Below, in pieces: positions 1 through 13,586 of a stretch of DNA of 64,000 bases. The notes beneath the pieces are model-generated. The model did not search any database. It saw only the letters and a list, made by a program, of their open reading frames with translations, and was not told the DNA's origin. The stretch comes from Hyperoplus lanceolatus (Eukaryota > Chordata > Actinopteri > Uranoscopiformes > Ammodytidae), in NCBI GenBank assembly GCA_026929865.2, contig CM049407.1, positions 17,597,501-17,661,500 on the forward strand. Direction: 5' to 3'. Both the position numbers and the translations under genes were made by a program. Within the stretch, counting starts at the first letter, position 1; every line of letters starts with the position of its first letter.

Positions 1-3000
1 AACAAATCACATGAATTATGTCCGTACTATTGTGGCATAGTCCAAATCACTCACAAATAAACAATTCATATAATTCAGTTAAAAATTAAAGATAATAAGT
101 GCTCATCTTAACAACATTACATAAAGGTCTTTGTCATAAGTACGGAGGCTTAAAAACACACATGTACAAAAACATTTGTAAGGACTCAATGCAGTATTTC
201 AGCAAAGACATTTTGTTATGGTGACCTGTCCATATGCACAGCAGCAAATAGACTATAAATGATCTGATGCAGAAGCATTTTAATATCCCAAATGCTATAA
301 TCTACTCCCACTGCTGGCCTTCTTCTCTCCCACTGATCCACACAAACATACACAGAATGGTTTATTAAAGTGGGCATGTAAGGCACAGTGAACTCCTGCT
401 CCAATACACAACTATTAAACATATTAATATAACAAAACACATACAGCTCAAGTTTTACTTTGCATTATGTGAGGATGTATAGGTCATATTTTTAATGATT
501 GCTGTCAGGATCCTGACAGGATTTTTATGTGCATGTATATGCATACATAAGACATGCACGAAGGTACCATTTCCAAAATGCTTTTTGCATATTAAATGCT
601 TATTTTTATGCAGATTCAAATAAAAGAGACAGACAAATCTATTAAAATAGGGAATGAGTGCACTCTCTTATCCACATAATCTAATCGAGGCTTTGTGCAG
701 CCCTATGAATCCGTGTGATTTGTGTCTCATTTATCAATCTTGCATCTCAAGATTCAGTCTCCCATTAGTTGATTTCAACTTCCTCTTGTGATTGAATGAG
801 ATTGTAAAGCTCAGTGTTGTATATAAAACCAGTGAAATCCTCAACATATTGTGTCTCATGTGTCAGGTCTTAGGTGGAAGCAAGGTAAATATTGCTCCAA
901 GCACTGCTGTACCCAAGTACAGCGTCACAGAGCAGCTAAAGTGCAGAGTGAAATTCAAGCTCCAGTTGAATTAGCAGTATTGTATATAGCGTTCTGTTTA
1001 CTTTGTAAAGAACTAAGCTTTAAGACGGCTTCAAGTAACACAGCAACAAAAACCATTAAATCATTGAAGTTTATATTTATTGGACAGCCTTGTGAGAACA
1101 TTGCCGATTTCTGCCGCTTTTTGACCAACCCTGGTTAATTGATTCATACGAGTCCATTTGCTTGCTCAGTATTCGGCGAGATTTAAAAATATGCAAAGTA
1201 ATTGATTCTTCGCTGTATCTCAGACCTGTTCTGTTCTTATACAGGCTCAGTCTGTGGTTGACCTTTATTCAGCTTATTGTTGGAGGATTCATTGTCAATT
1301 ATGAAATTCAGAAATATCATGCCATTTCTAACATTAGAATCCAGAGAATCCTTCTGCACGCCCTAGCAGGTCATGGTGTACAGATCAGAATCTTAATGAA
1401 CTTGTTGCTCTCTGTAACACAAAGAAGTGCTTGAAAATAGAGAAACGTGAGACTTTGGTAACTTTGTTGTTCCGTTGATTTGGTATTTACATACAATTTT
1501 AAGACAATTTTCCCTCTGATTCCTTTTTCTCTGAGCATTTGAAGAAATGTGTTCCAAATTTTTAGGTGCAGAATTGTCATAATGATAAGTCAAGACAAAA
1601 GAGTTGATATGTGCCATAGTGTGGTTAACCGTCTTGCTGCAGAGTTCTAGACTAGTTGTGTTTGAATCATCAGGTGAAGTAGGTGTTACAGTAGTCACAC
1701 TATGATGTGATAAAAGCATAGATGGCTTTTTACCGTGGCTTTGCTGAAAAAGACGCTGGTCTAAAGCAATGATTTCACATAATATTCTAAATTCGAGGGA
1801 GGTCTTGAATTAAGAAAATATTTAACAATTTGAGTGAGGGGAACGATGAAGTTTGGGAATTTCTGCATGCAGTGACAGTCTCTGGGCCAATTAAAGATTT
1901 CTTATAATTATTCTGTCAAAAATTGTGTCAGGTCTTTTATTTTTTCAACAGTTTTGAGTTATATCTAGTTACATAGTATGTTTGGAATTAAAATATATAG
2001 CTATTTGTTGTCAGCAAAAGAATGATGGCATTAAGGGACAATATGGTTGTGGGGGAGCATGTGAACAGGATTGGATCCAGTGTTGACACCTAGGGCACAC
2101 CAGACATTAAGCCTTGTCTAAGCCAATCAGTAGAGAAACTGTTGGTTTTACAGTTGTCACGTTATAGTAACCGGGGGTAAATAGGTTGACGGTGTTGTTA
2201 GGGTTTTTACAGGTCATCCAAATTAAATGACAAAATACATATTTTCTAACTTCCTCCAGAACAAAATGCAGCATGACTCCCAACCACTATTGATATGGTT
2301 CATAAATATAGGATGTATTTGCTTCTGGTATACCGTTTTATAATACATCACTACTGAGACTGTGTCATTATATTAGTGCCTGCAGGATCACAAGAGAACA
2401 CATCATATTATTCAGGTATATTGAATTGCAATCCTGCAGGAAATTACATGTTTGCACATTTGGCAGAAATATTAACACAAAATTATATTAATGGGTCAAA
2501 GCATTGTTGATTGTCTAGAGGACCAGGTCAGAGGAATGAAGTGATTTCATTTTCCACTGTCAGCCTGGGGTGCTTTGATGGGCCAGTCAATATTTCTCCA
2601 TTATTACCGTGGAAATATTGGACTACATGATGAAGCATGAACTACAGCCCACTCATTTTATCTGTTTTTTTTTTCTCTTTTCCAAAATACAATATTTCAA
2701 ACACGGAAATCACCCCTGGGTATGGGTCATGGCTGCCCATTTCTGCAGTGCATATAAGCAATATGATTTGCTAAAGTTAAAAATAAGGAAACATTCTAAT
2801 TTGAATGGTTTAACTCATGGTTGCATGCTTTACAGCTGTCAGAAGTCAGAAGTGGCTGTTTCCATGATTAAAATGATTGAGAAACGTTTTACTGCATTGT
2901 TCAATTTCATTTCCTATTGGGACTCATGATAAGATTACTTATTGTATGATGAAAACAGGAAGCTAACATGATGATATTGTCTGTTTAATGTGTAACATTG

Positions 3001-3047
3001 ATTACAGGTTGCAAAGATTTTATTTTGGCATAATACCTTGGTATTTA
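1..3047. other. AT-rich non-coding stretch, no gene recognised
   Basis: I see no exon, RNA gene or bounded transposon here. Short open frames lack splice-consistent neighbours or recognisable domains. Because the first recognisable nectin exon begins at 3995 in mid-domain and in a split codon, this stretch is most simply part of the nectin gene's large first intron, with the signal-peptide exon to the left of the window. A small upstream exon hidden here cannot be excluded. Confidence 0.6.
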
Positions 3048-3422
3048 CTAGCCTGGTGCTACCAGACCATCATACTTCATTTCATTTGTACAGAAGGTCT
3101 GGCAGTGCTGTAATTGGCAAACGTTCACTCATGGAGGCGGGTGTCTGTTAAAGTTTAAAACTATTGGATCTGCCCAGTGCCACTCTGGATTAGCCAACCA
3201 ATCGCATAACGTTTGGTCGTCACGTGTTCTGGCAACTGAAACTGGAGCGCGACTTCGACGTCATCGTTCTCAGCCATCGTTCTCAGCCACTCGCTCTGTT
3301 CGCTGATTGGACCGGCTGTCGAATCTCCGGCAAAACTGGGAAATGGGCTGTACACCCAGACTGACTACTGAAGGGAAAATAAAATTTGGCCGGAAGTAGG
3401 CGGGCGGGCGGAGCCAGGCTAG
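3048..3422. mobile_element. Short hAT-like MITE with terminal CTAGCCTGG repeats
   Basis: The ends are inverted: CTAGCCTGG at 3048 and CCAGGCTAG ending at 3422. The element is flanked by the same 7-8 bp word, GTATTTA (3041-3047 and 3423-3429), read as the target-site duplication. It is 375 bp, has no coding capacity and lies just upstream of the first visible nectin exon. The ends match the element at 17421-19349, so this is a family with at least two copies in the window. Assignment to hAT rests on duplication length only. Confidence 0.7.
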
Positions 3423-3852
3423 GTATTTACCAGATTTCAACTAAAAATTTAAGTAAATTTGTTGATGAAATTAAATGTAAGTTGTATCAGCCACTACAAA
3501 AAAAGGAAAGGCAAAGTTATAATACTAATTGTAAATCTTTAAAATCATGTTATTATAGTATATTTCTATATCTGACAAACACAAATAAACACAAGTGACT
3601 CGTGCACGTTCAGGAACAAGGGAGTGGAGGAGGGGTTTTGGGAAGGGGCTCTGCTGTGGATTTGTTAAAAGAGATCAGTAAGTCAATGGGAATGGTAACC
3701 AAACAAATCGTGCTTATTTATACCCTACTCTAATCCAAAACCTTTAACCTCGGCTCACCTCTCACGCTGCTAGAATGGAGCGCCTTTGACAGCTCAGCTC
3801 AATCTGCTGCGTTGACTGTGAACAGCTGAGAGCATGCCAGTGTGATGCTGCC

Positions 3853-3878
3853 TGTGTGTGTGTGTGTGTGTGTGTGTG

Positions 3879-3933
<55 letters not shown>
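3853..3933. repeat. (TG)n microsatellite
   Basis: Dinucleotide TG tract interrupted once by TAGG, about 60 bp before the nectin V-domain exon. Open frames that read as poly Cys-Val or Thr-His across it are artefacts. Confidence 0.95.
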
Positions 3934-3936
<3 letters not shown>

Positions 3937-3994
3937 CCCAGCATAGGTGAAAGTACCTCTAACATCTTTTTGAACTCTTGTGTTTACCCTCCAG

Positions 3995-6900
3995 GAATAA
4001 ATGGCCAAAGTGTGGAAATGGATGATGGGAGGTCGGGGTACGTGGGCTCAAAGACGGATCTCCGCTGTCAGTTCATCAACAGCTCCCCGCCTGTCAAAAT
4101 CTCCCAGGTATTCAGTCCTCCATCTGATCTCGTCGTTTACACCCGAGTGTATACATATTAAAAAACATTAACACATTTAATAAGCAAATTATATCTTTCA
4201 TAAAAAAAAAATTCACCTATGCTAAATTCCAGATAAACCAGCTTAAACACTGTCAGTGCCGTCTATAACAGATTTCCCATCATCCCGGAAGTAATTTTTT
4301 TCTTCAGGAATGTAAACTACACTACTCAATATTGTATAACTCATTAAACAGTTTCAGGTGGCTTCTAATCTTCACCCTATCAATAACTTCCCCCCATTTC
4401 CTTTCAACCTCTGTTTCTAAAGGTGACATGGCAGAAAATGGTGAACGGTACAAAGCAGAACGTGGCGATCGCCAACCCCTCCCTGGGCGTGTCCGTGGCC
4501 CCACCTTACAGGGACCGCGTCACCTTCAAGAACGCGGCAGTGAGGCGACGGACTCCGTCTCTGGAGGACACCACCATCACCTTCTCCCCGCTCCGCCTCG
4601 CAGATGAGGCCAGCTACATCTGCGAATACACCACCTTTCCCGCAGGGAACCGAGAAAACGCTGTCAACCTCACTGTCTTCGGTAAGAGGGATTTTGAGGG
4701 ATTTCACAGTTGAAATATATTGTGAAGATGAGTGAGCTTGAGGTTGCTGGTAGGCAAACATTTTAACTTTGGAGAGAACCTGGCTAGCTGTCTTTCCCTG
4801 TTTTCACATTTTGTGCTATGCCTATCCAGAGCTTTATGCCTAACATATATGCCCCCCAAAACACACATGAGGGTGGTATCAATCTTCTTATTTTTTTCAA
4901 AATGTTTTAATTATTCCTTTAATGTGTTGAATTGTCCAGATTTATTTAGCGATGTTCTCATTTAAGGGACTTGTTTAGATTGTTTAGATCAATAAATAAT
5001 GCATACTGTTTTCTAAATGCAGACACAAATTTATTTTGATGGAAAAACATATACCTTTTCATAAAAAAATATATAAATTGAGGAATACTTGTATTTTAAA
5101 AAGCAGTTAGCCAAGAGTGTGTAAACGTAATCTTTTACCATTCTTATTATTTCATCATAAATGTAGTCTTGGGTCATAAATACTTTGGAGGACCATGATC
5201 TATAGATCATAAATAATGATATTGTGTTAGTACTTTGACTTTATACCATTGTTTCCAGAGTTTTGGGGTTTATTTTTTTGATGAGGGGACAGCTCTATAT
5301 TCACTGTTGTGTCAATGTTAAATCTTTAACCTGTCGATACCTTGAATAGCCTGCCCTGTCATAAGTTAAACATTATACTATTTAATAATTTAAAAACTTT
5401 ACAATACTATATCAACTCTGTGCTTTTGCTTATTTCTATTGTCATCAGTTCGCCCTAAGACTCAGATGAGCCTGTCCACGCCGTCGCTGGTGGCTGGTTC
5501 ATCCAACCTGAAGATGCCAGTGGCAACCTGTGTCTCTGCAAATGGGAAACCACCTGGTGTCATCAGGTGTGTGTGTGTGTGTGTGTGTGGAAGAAAAGCA
5601 TAATTTTTTTTCTTAAAATGCATTGTTTGGCGACAAGCCTGTTGCTGTTGTTTGACCACACATTTTCCTGCATCAGATGTATCTGTCTGTGTGACGTGAC
5701 ACTAATTTCTTGTTGGCCTGAGCAGTTGGGAGTCGAGGGTGCCGGGGGAAGTGACCACCCGAGAGTACAAAAACTCAGACGGGACTTTCACCATTCAAAG
5801 TGACTACATTCTGGTTCCAAGCCGAGAAATACATAAGGAGACGCTCACCTGTGTCACCTCCTACAATGAGGAGGTCTTCACTGACAGCGTCACCCTCGAT
5901 ATTCAGTGTATGTCTCTCTCTCACAAGTCACAATAAGCACATCATCATACAGGTAAATAATAAAATATAGAAGCTAAATTTCTTGAGGTCTTTTGTATGT
6001 TTTTGTTCAGACGAGCCAGAGGTTTCGGTGGATGGGTATGATGGAAACTGGTACCTGAACCGAGAGAATGTCCAGCTGAGCTGCCAGGCTGATGCCAACC
6101 CAACCGTCTCTCTTTATCAGTGGAGACTGTGAGTACGACCTCTGTTTGTGCTTCACTCAAACTCTCTGTCAAAGTGAGACCAGCTCATTACAATGGATCT
6201 ATAAGTTTGTGATGTGTCTTTAGATTGAGAAAACTGAGATGAATGCAAAAGTTCTATAAAATCTTGTTTGTCTTCATCATTTATTATAACTACACCAATA
6301 TTTACTTGAAATAGAGTTGTCCAACGGAATATATGATATAGACTCTTGAATGGGCTGTATATATTTGACAGTTAAGCTCCGTACAATGGAAAGGTTATCT
6401 CTTCTTTTTTGTTAATACTGTCAAATAATGATGAATGATCGTGCCTCTCCTATGTTTGAAAGTGGGCAAAATGTTGATCCTTTTCTCAACTTGTGTGCAC
6501 TTCTTTGATTATTCTTTTATGTCTGTTGCGCAGGGCTAATGGCTCCATACCGAGCAATGTTGAGATCCGAGACAATGTCCTCTCCTTCAAAGGGCCGGTC
6601 ACATATGACACACAAGGCACCTATGTGTGTGATGCAACCAACAGCATCGGGACGCGCTCAGGCTCTGTAGAGGTCAACATCATAGGTACGTTGACCTGGG
6701 TACTCCCTTCTCATATTACTACATTCCTACATCTACTACTGCTACAGCTGTTACTTATAATGTTTAACAATGTTAAAAAATAATATCTGTTAAATTCAAA
6801 CACAGAAACAGGGAATAATACTTCTAAATCTACTCTTATCAAGGAATGTGTGTTTTTTTAAAAATTGTTATTGATGTGCGTATGTGTGTGCGTGTAAGTG

Positions 6901-9900
6901 TGTGTGTGTGTATGTGTGTGTGCGTATGCGTGTGTGTGTGCGTGTGTGTGTGTGTGTGTTTGTTTGTTTTCTCTGTAGAAAAGCCACAACCGCAGATTGC
7001 ACCAGGCGATGTCATCAGCGTAGTCGCCTTGTTACTGGCTGCCGGAGTGCTCATGGGCATTACCATCACAGTCCTTGTCCTCAAAATAAATAGTAGAAAA
7101 GATAACTCCTCGTACGTAATTAGTCCATTATCCATCCATTGCGCCCGTGTCCTCTGTTAAAATCCTCAGCATTTAACTTTTAATTCCTTTCTTGCTCTCT
7201 GATCAGAACTGACTCTCCATCCAGAAAACTGTCCCAGCCGATAAGGAAAAGACCGGGAGATGAGATTCAGGTAACATAGGCTACATGTTGTTTTAATTTA
7301 ACATATCAAATAGAGTTGCAAGTGTGCATAAGTGAAGATTTTATTTTCCTCACATTTTCCACAAATTAAGTATAGTTTACAATATAATTATAGCTGTAGT
7401 GATACTACTGGCTGTCTTAACTCTACAATATAGCCTACCTCACAAAGTCCTAACTTGAGGCCCCACAGGTTTTTTAGGCTAAGAGTAATTCACAAGGCAT
7501 TTAAGCTTAAGAAGTAGCCCTTCAACAATCTCAAGTCACAATTAGTGCTTACAGTCTGTGATGTGCTGCAGGTAATGAGCCTCATTGCGCTAGAGCTTTG
7601 AAATAATGCAATGACACTGAACTTTTTAAATCTGTGTCTTGATTCAATATGCAGTTTTCAGCGCAGGCGATCTCAGCCTCAGCCATCTGACAGGATTATT
7701 CATCAAAGCAGAAAAAATGGTTTGTTTGACAGCTCCTTAAGTGCACATCAAATGACACGTTAAGTAATTAATACATAAATAAAAGTGATTTTCCTTTCCT
7801 TGCTGTTTTATCAGCTGGAAGAAATATCACATGCTTGTGTATTTCTATATATCTATGAGAGAAAGGGAGAACGGGGTAATCTGAGCCACTTTTTACATTT
7901 GCTTCCCTCTAAGCGAGCTAAAATGATTTATCACTCAAATTTACACATTTCCCATTTATTCAGGATGTTTCCTAGAAATGGGCAGTAGCAGAATTTTTTC
8001 AAGACAAAGGGCAGTGATGTGGCTCACTTTACCCCAGCTGTGGGGTAAACTGAGACAGACCAGAAAAATCAAGGGGGTAAAGTGAACCAGCTGGGGGTAA
8101 ACTGATCCACTTACTTTTTCCACTCTGAAACTACCATAACAACACATATTGTAACAGTTAGAATCCTGAAAGCTAGCCACACATTCCAGAACTAATATCG
8201 GACTATTAAAAGAATGATGGGGTTTGGTCAATTAAGCAAAGCAAATTTTCTAAACACTCGAAAGTAACTCTGAACATTCAAAAGGTTTTAATAAGATCCA
8301 AATGAAAGATAGAACCAGTTAGATTAGAACACAGTCTGGGGGTCAGAACACAGGACCCTTAGAGCCAGCTTGTGTCTGGGGGTCAAAGCATAGGAAAATC
8401 AGAACCAGCGAGAACAGCCTGGGACTCAGAACACAGGAGAAGACCCAACTGGATTATAACATTAGCCTGTCATACTCTACAACTAGGCCTACTCTACATT
8501 CCAGCCCTGAAGGTTACGGGGAAAGATGAGAAGGTGCTCTTTCCGTGTGGTTGCCCCAGGTCGTCTTCCTGGTGTATTTCCTTGGCATGATGGCTTTTCT
8601 ACAATGTGTATGACATTAAAATAAAACATATGTAATGTAATATTACATTAAAATATGTTTAAGACTAAACTTAACTTGTGCCTCATGGTGGGGGAAAGTG
8701 AGACAGTGTCTCACTTTCCCCCACAGCATTTGGCTCACTTTCCCCCACCACCACAATTTGAGAAAAAACTACCTCTCTTAGCATTTCAGGCTAATCTTTA
8801 GCTAATATCATCACATGGTTTTTATATGTTGGTAGTTCATCAACACGTATGATAGAAGTTTTTCAACGTGAATACATTTGCTTTGGCACAACAGCTGATT
8901 AAGTTGACAGCAAGAAAATTTACTTTTACATGCAAAATACCTATTTTGGTGAAAAAAACATGCTTACCACAGCACCATGAGGCCCTCTCTTTCAGGGCCA
9001 TGGGGAAATGAGAGGGGCTTGAAAACATATATCTCACATGACCAAAAATGTGTTCCGTTGCCTAGATACAGGGGGTGGCTCACATTACCCGATACCTCAG
9101 ATTCCCCCGTTCTCCCCTATATATACTTTTTTCTTTAAATGTCCTTAAATTCTCCATTCGTCTGTGTATTGATACAATTCTTATTTTAAATTCACTGACA
9201 AACTAGTATATTTCTTGTTGAGTGCTATTTAGAAGGATCCTTGGTGATAAGATAAGATATTTGTGAATAGGTAGCCAGATGATATAAGTATCCAGTTAAT
9301 ATTGGGCCAAATCCACTAAAGGATTGCACCGCTTTTGCGGACGCTAAACCGGTGCAAATTAGAGAAAGAAATAACGTCTAATCCACAGAGCAAACGCAAA
9401 GGTCGAAATGCACGCAAACTGCTCTCAGAAAGCCCAGCTGTCAGGCTCATTGAATAAGTGATGCTATATTAAAAAACTATGTCACGGGGTGCTTGTGGTG
9501 TAGTGATTAGAGTGCAACCTCATAGAAGCTCAATCCCCATTCAGGTTCGAATTCGGCCAGGTTTGTTCTCTGCATGTCATCCGCCTGTTTACTCCATGTC
9601 ATCTTTGTCTCGCCATACTATCAAATAAAGCTTGAAAATGCCCAAAAAATTATCTTAGAATCAATCAAACCAAACTCCTTGTACAAGCAGGCATTTCTTT
9701 CAGAAATCTTCTTGACATATCACAGTAGGAAGTAACCCTTGTGTGTAATGAAAAAGGATTTTCCCCCACAATTTTTGGTAGTATTTAAGTGAGACTGAGT
9801 GATTGTGAATTTAGCCTCAAAATTATTTTTAGAAATTGGACTCTGCCAACATTATATATTTCGATAATCAAATTGTAATCAAACCTGGGGGGGTCAACTC

Positions 9901-10738
9901 TGGGCATTCAGGGTCATTAATACAACTTATAGACCCTAACATTGAAAGTTCTTCACTATCATGTGCTCAATATTTACATAACAAGTTGTTGGCAATGGAA
10001 TTATTGTTTCTTACAATACTGTTTTTGACGTGTAAATAGTGCAAGTAAAATAAAGGAATAATATACATAAAATAGAATAAAATAAATAGAATAATAGAAT
10101 ACTGTAAATATGCAAAATGAATACATATAATTCAAACTTATATACAGATGTAAATATGGATGTATTTGCTAGTATTTAAATGATCAGGCTTATTATTGGA
10201 CTTCATTATAATTTCACTGGCATAACTTGACAATTTATTTGCAGCGAGATGAAATCCGCTTTGATTTTTTTACAGAAGGCTCTTTTGACCATCGTTAAAC
10301 TGTTCTTTATGTACAACTTATTGGAGGCTGTGCACTGTTATGTCCAATGTGTAAAAATTCATTGAAGTATTTCTATTACTCCTATTTCCGTTTTGATAGA
10401 ATATGTGTCCCATTACTCCGCAGCATTCAGGGCGGTTCTATGAAGAGCTTCCAAACACGGCTGACTATGTGAGCTACAGATTGGCCTGCAACAAGGAGGA
10501 CTACCCAGAGCCCTACTCGCCTCCCATCAACCCTCCTCTCTCCTTTCTGCCCCAACATCCCTACCACTCCGGACAACCAGCCACTGCATCTGGCAGCAGC
10601 AGCACCAACACGTCAAAGAACACTTTCTCTCCTACATCGAACACCATGGCCATCTTTAAGTACCCCTCGGTTCAGGGCCTCTCTTCTCCTCCGCCGGGAG
10701 TGGCGGCGTATACTTTTCCCAAAGAGCAGTACGTCTGA
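3995..10738 (+). CDS. Nectin-family immunoglobulin cell-adhesion receptor (5' end missing)
   Basis: Nectins are calcium-independent adherens-junction proteins that bind one another across cells and afadin inside. Exons: 3995-4107, 4423-4681, 5449-5566, 5726-5907, 6011-6128, 6534-6685, 6979-7111, 7207-7270 and 10400-10738; all phases fit. The first two encode the V domain, with the nectin hallmark VTWQK and CEYTTFPAGNRE around the second cysteine. The next four encode two C-type Ig domains (ATCVSANGKPP; YEPEVSVDGYDGNWYL). Exon 6979-7111 encodes the membrane helix (VISVVALLLAAGVLMGITIT). The last exon encodes a short Ser/Pro/Tyr-rich tail ending EQYV, a nectin-type PDZ ligand for afadin. The tail is much shorter than that of human nectin-1. 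The signal peptide was not found. Intron 8 (3.1 kb) holds a DNA element and a SINE. The paralogue is uncertain; nectin-1-like is favoured by synteny and the EPEV/GNWYL motifs. Confidence 0.93.
6884..6960. repeat. (TG)n microsatellite before the nectin membrane exon
   Basis: An impure TG/CG-rich tract runs to within about 20 bp of the acceptor CTCTGTAG at 6971-6978. The intervening TTTGTTTGTTTTCTCT serves as a polypyrimidine tract. Confidence 0.9.
7865..9112. mobile_element. Degenerate DNA transposon with imperfect inverted ends
   Basis: The left end (GGGAGAACGGGGTAATCTGA, near 7865) and the right end (near 9112) are imperfect inverted copies: reverse-complemented, the right end reads GGGAGAACGGGGGAATCTGA. 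Internal phrases such as GGGGTAAACTGA and GGGGGAAAGTGA recur as variants of the ends, suggesting repeated sub-terminal motifs. No transposase frame survives. It lies in the 3.1 kb last nectin intron. Superfamily not determined and exact ends uncertain by about 10 bp. Confidence 0.6.
8689..8723. repeat. 35 bp perfect palindrome
   Basis: Two perfect 17-base arms (TGGGGGAAAGTGAGACA and its complement) surround one G. It lies inside the degenerate DNA transposon of the last nectin intron and is built from that element's recurrent end motif. Confidence 0.95.
9485..9655 (+). mobile_element. tRNA-derived SINE
   Basis: The head resembles a tRNA gene, with an A-box-like TGGTGTAGTGATTAGAGTGC and a B-box-like GGTTCGAATTC spaced as in RNA polymerase III promoters. 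A tail follows, beginning TTCTCTGCATGTCAT and ending TCAAATAAAGCTTGAAAATG plus an A-rich tract. The tail is homologous to that of the SINE at 25770-25955 on the other strand, so both belong to related families sharing a 3' end, presumably recognised by one LINE reverse transcriptase. Confidence 0.8.
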
Positions 10739-11550
10739 ACTGACCCTTCGTCCACAAACTCAAACTTTTCCAGTGAGCTCAGATGGAACTCCCTGATTTG
10801 AACCCCAACCTTTCCTGAGAGGAGGAGGTTGTTGTTGTTGTTGTGTTGTTGTTGTTGTTTAACCCTGGACTTTCAGGCAGCCTCTCAGCACAGTGAAAGG
10901 CTCTGGAAGTCAAAAGGACAACGCAGCTTCTGTGGTCAGATGTGGAGTTAAGTCCAATTTCCTCTCCTTTGACCTGTCTTTCATTGTGTTATCTATTCTT
11001 TGAAAAGGGAAGATTGTGCATTACTGTTTTAAATGAGTTTAAGGATAGAGGAAGGTCAAGTTAAAGAAAAATGTAAGTTGCAAGGATGTATTATGTTTCC
11101 AACTGAAACAGTAGGATTATCTCCTGAGGTCCAATGTGGTTGACCCATTACTTTATCCTCTGTTATAATTTGTAAAAAAAAGAAAAAAAAAAAAACGACC
11201 AACAGAAAACAAAAGAAAATTATAATTTCCAATGTTTATCTCCAATGTCCTTTCGCTTTATCCTGCATCGTACACAATGACAATCCCATTACAGAGGAAC
11301 AGCAGACCTCAACTTTTGTTTTTGCCTCCTGCTCTGATCCAGTACTTTTACTGTGCTTGTATTTTGTATCATTTATGTTTTTCTTTGTAAAGATAAGGCA
11401 AAAAACATTTTTATTTTCCGTATACATTTTGTTGATTTATAAAATTGTGTTTTTATTTGTGGTATCTGTGGGTTTTAGTATTCATTGACACAGGTTGTTG
11501 GATGAGCCTTGAATTTTTAAAATGAATAAAAATGATCATGTTAAAACATA
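10739..11550 (+). other. Probable nectin 3' untranslated region and poly(A) signal
   Basis: Directly downstream of the nectin stop codon. A GTT-rich stretch lies at 10827-10859 and an A-rich run near 11175-11195. AATAAA at 11525-11530 is the best polyadenylation signal. Confidence 0.6.
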
Positions 11551-13529
11551 TCTGTTTCACGTATCCACAGTCAATCAAGAACACAAACCCCTACACATCT
11601 TCTGCTCTTTCTTTACTCTAAAGTAGTCACTTTATTTGGGGGCAGAGGAATTGAGATGTTCACTATGAAATATAGTAATATGCTCTGATGGATGGCATTG
11701 TTGTCATTTTGGTCCTGACTTAAAAATCAAAACTATTTAATGGACTGTTCATCGCCTTCAGAAGATGATTGCTGCTTACTTTTTCCACAAGCACCTGCAG
11801 CAGGTCAATGTTTTCATTTATCCTTTGCTAGGTTACTATTTTTCCAAAATGCTAAAAGCTAATATAATAGCTTTTGAGAACTGTAAAAAGGCTATAATCA
11901 GTTTTTTTTCTATATAAAAAAATGGATCGCATGACTATGTGAAAGAGATCAATCAGTGATGAATCCACAGATTATGACCAAATGGCTCCCTCTCTGCTTA
12001 AACTTTTTTAAGCTAATTGTTTTGGCTTGATATGGCCCAAACGTTTACTGCTGACAGACACTGTTAGCAACTAGCCGACGTACGTAGAGGAACATTTAGC
12101 AGCTAAATTGCCAGATATTTCCCTCCAGGAGTTGGTGGAGAGTGAAGTTTGGTTTAAAACGTTCCAAATAAATGCAAATGCTTTGTAACCTACTGGGAGC
12201 ATAAGCCAGGAAGAAAATACAGTATGTCAGTGTTGACAGCTTGATTCCACTGCCTGAAGTGTTCAAAAAAATAATAATAATCTGCTTTAGTTGTATTGAA
12301 TGAGATGGCAGCTATTGAATTCCCCTCAATCCAGCACTGAATCCAACACTCTACTAGCTTAAAACAAAACAAATCACTGCCTGCCTTTTTAATGCCTAAA
12401 GCTGCCTTTGTGTAGTGATGAAATCCCTGACAATGAATGCCAAACTCCCAGAGCAAATGAGTGGCTGCTTCGTCCAGCTGTATTGGGCCGTTTAAAGCCT
12501 TGATGTTTAGCTCCAGCGTGCAGGCTCAGCGTGCCTTTCTCCTCATCCTTTTTTCTCTTCAGCATCAATTGGACAGTGAACTTTATAGTCAGATGTAAAG
12601 GCTGGTCATGGTCTTCTGTTCTTCTCTCACTGCACTTGACACTTCATTCAAATGTGATCTACCAAACTGAAGAGTAATATGTTGGCTACATCTTACTTTT
12701 TCAACCTATTGGTTTATTTTCTTTCATGTTTTCTTTTCATATGGCCTCATATGCACAACACTATAGCTCCCCCAGTGTCATTTCAGTCCTCGTCTTTGCC
12801 AAGCGAGAAATACGATCCCTGTCCTGCATTCATTCGTGACACACATCTCACGTTACGTGGTGCCACTTAACAGTCTCTCCTCCTCTCTTTCTCTTTTATG
12901 AAAACATAAACTCTCATTAAGAGATTGAGCGGGATCAGCTTCTCATTAACTGCAGCTTCAATGGCGGCTTGAGTGTCGAGTTTGTGACTAAAAAACAAGC
13001 CACCGCTGCGAGATGCCCCATTTCAAGATATATTTTAATCCTAATCCAATCAGTAGAGTTTACTGTGAACGCGGGTCCTCACGGGACCTCTGATATTAAA
13101 ATATGTGGCCATTCATTTCACAACTCACCCATTCAGTCGTACCATGGGGAAATATAATGCTTTTGCTTTTGCTGAACTCAAAACTCTTCTGGATCGTTTT
13201 AGCTTGCACTGAAACATACAAAGGGCAGAGAAAATCTGATGGAGATACCAAACCATATTACAATCCTTGATTTCTTATCCCTCCGCTTTATGTGCATCCA
13301 CTGCACGCCTGGCTGGAAAAACAACTGTTTCTATCCACATGAAGCATCTATCAGTGTCACAACAACACATATTGAACAAGAAAAAGACTGAAGAAAAACT
13401 TTTGCAAGATTCTTCATGTTTTCTCTATCGACTGCTGAAGTAGTAGATATTTAGTGCAAGTTTACATGGAAGGCCTGTGTGGAGGAATGTTCATTGGTGA
13501 GACATGGTAAATCAGCTATTATTTATTGT

Positions 13530-13586
<57 letters not shown>

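Noticed and set aside
1162..1434. Frame with a hydrophobic stretch (VLFLYRLSLWLTFIQLIVGG), a possible nectin signal-peptide exon
   Set aside because: The hydrophobic run is far from the start, lacks a cleavage-site context and has no in-phase donor leading to the 3995 exon.
3762..4008. Open frames of poly Thr-His or Cys-Val
   Set aside because: They are translations of a TG microsatellite. The same applies to frames at 6839-7160, 54129-54452, 58014-58785 and 63381-63782 outside the spliced exons.
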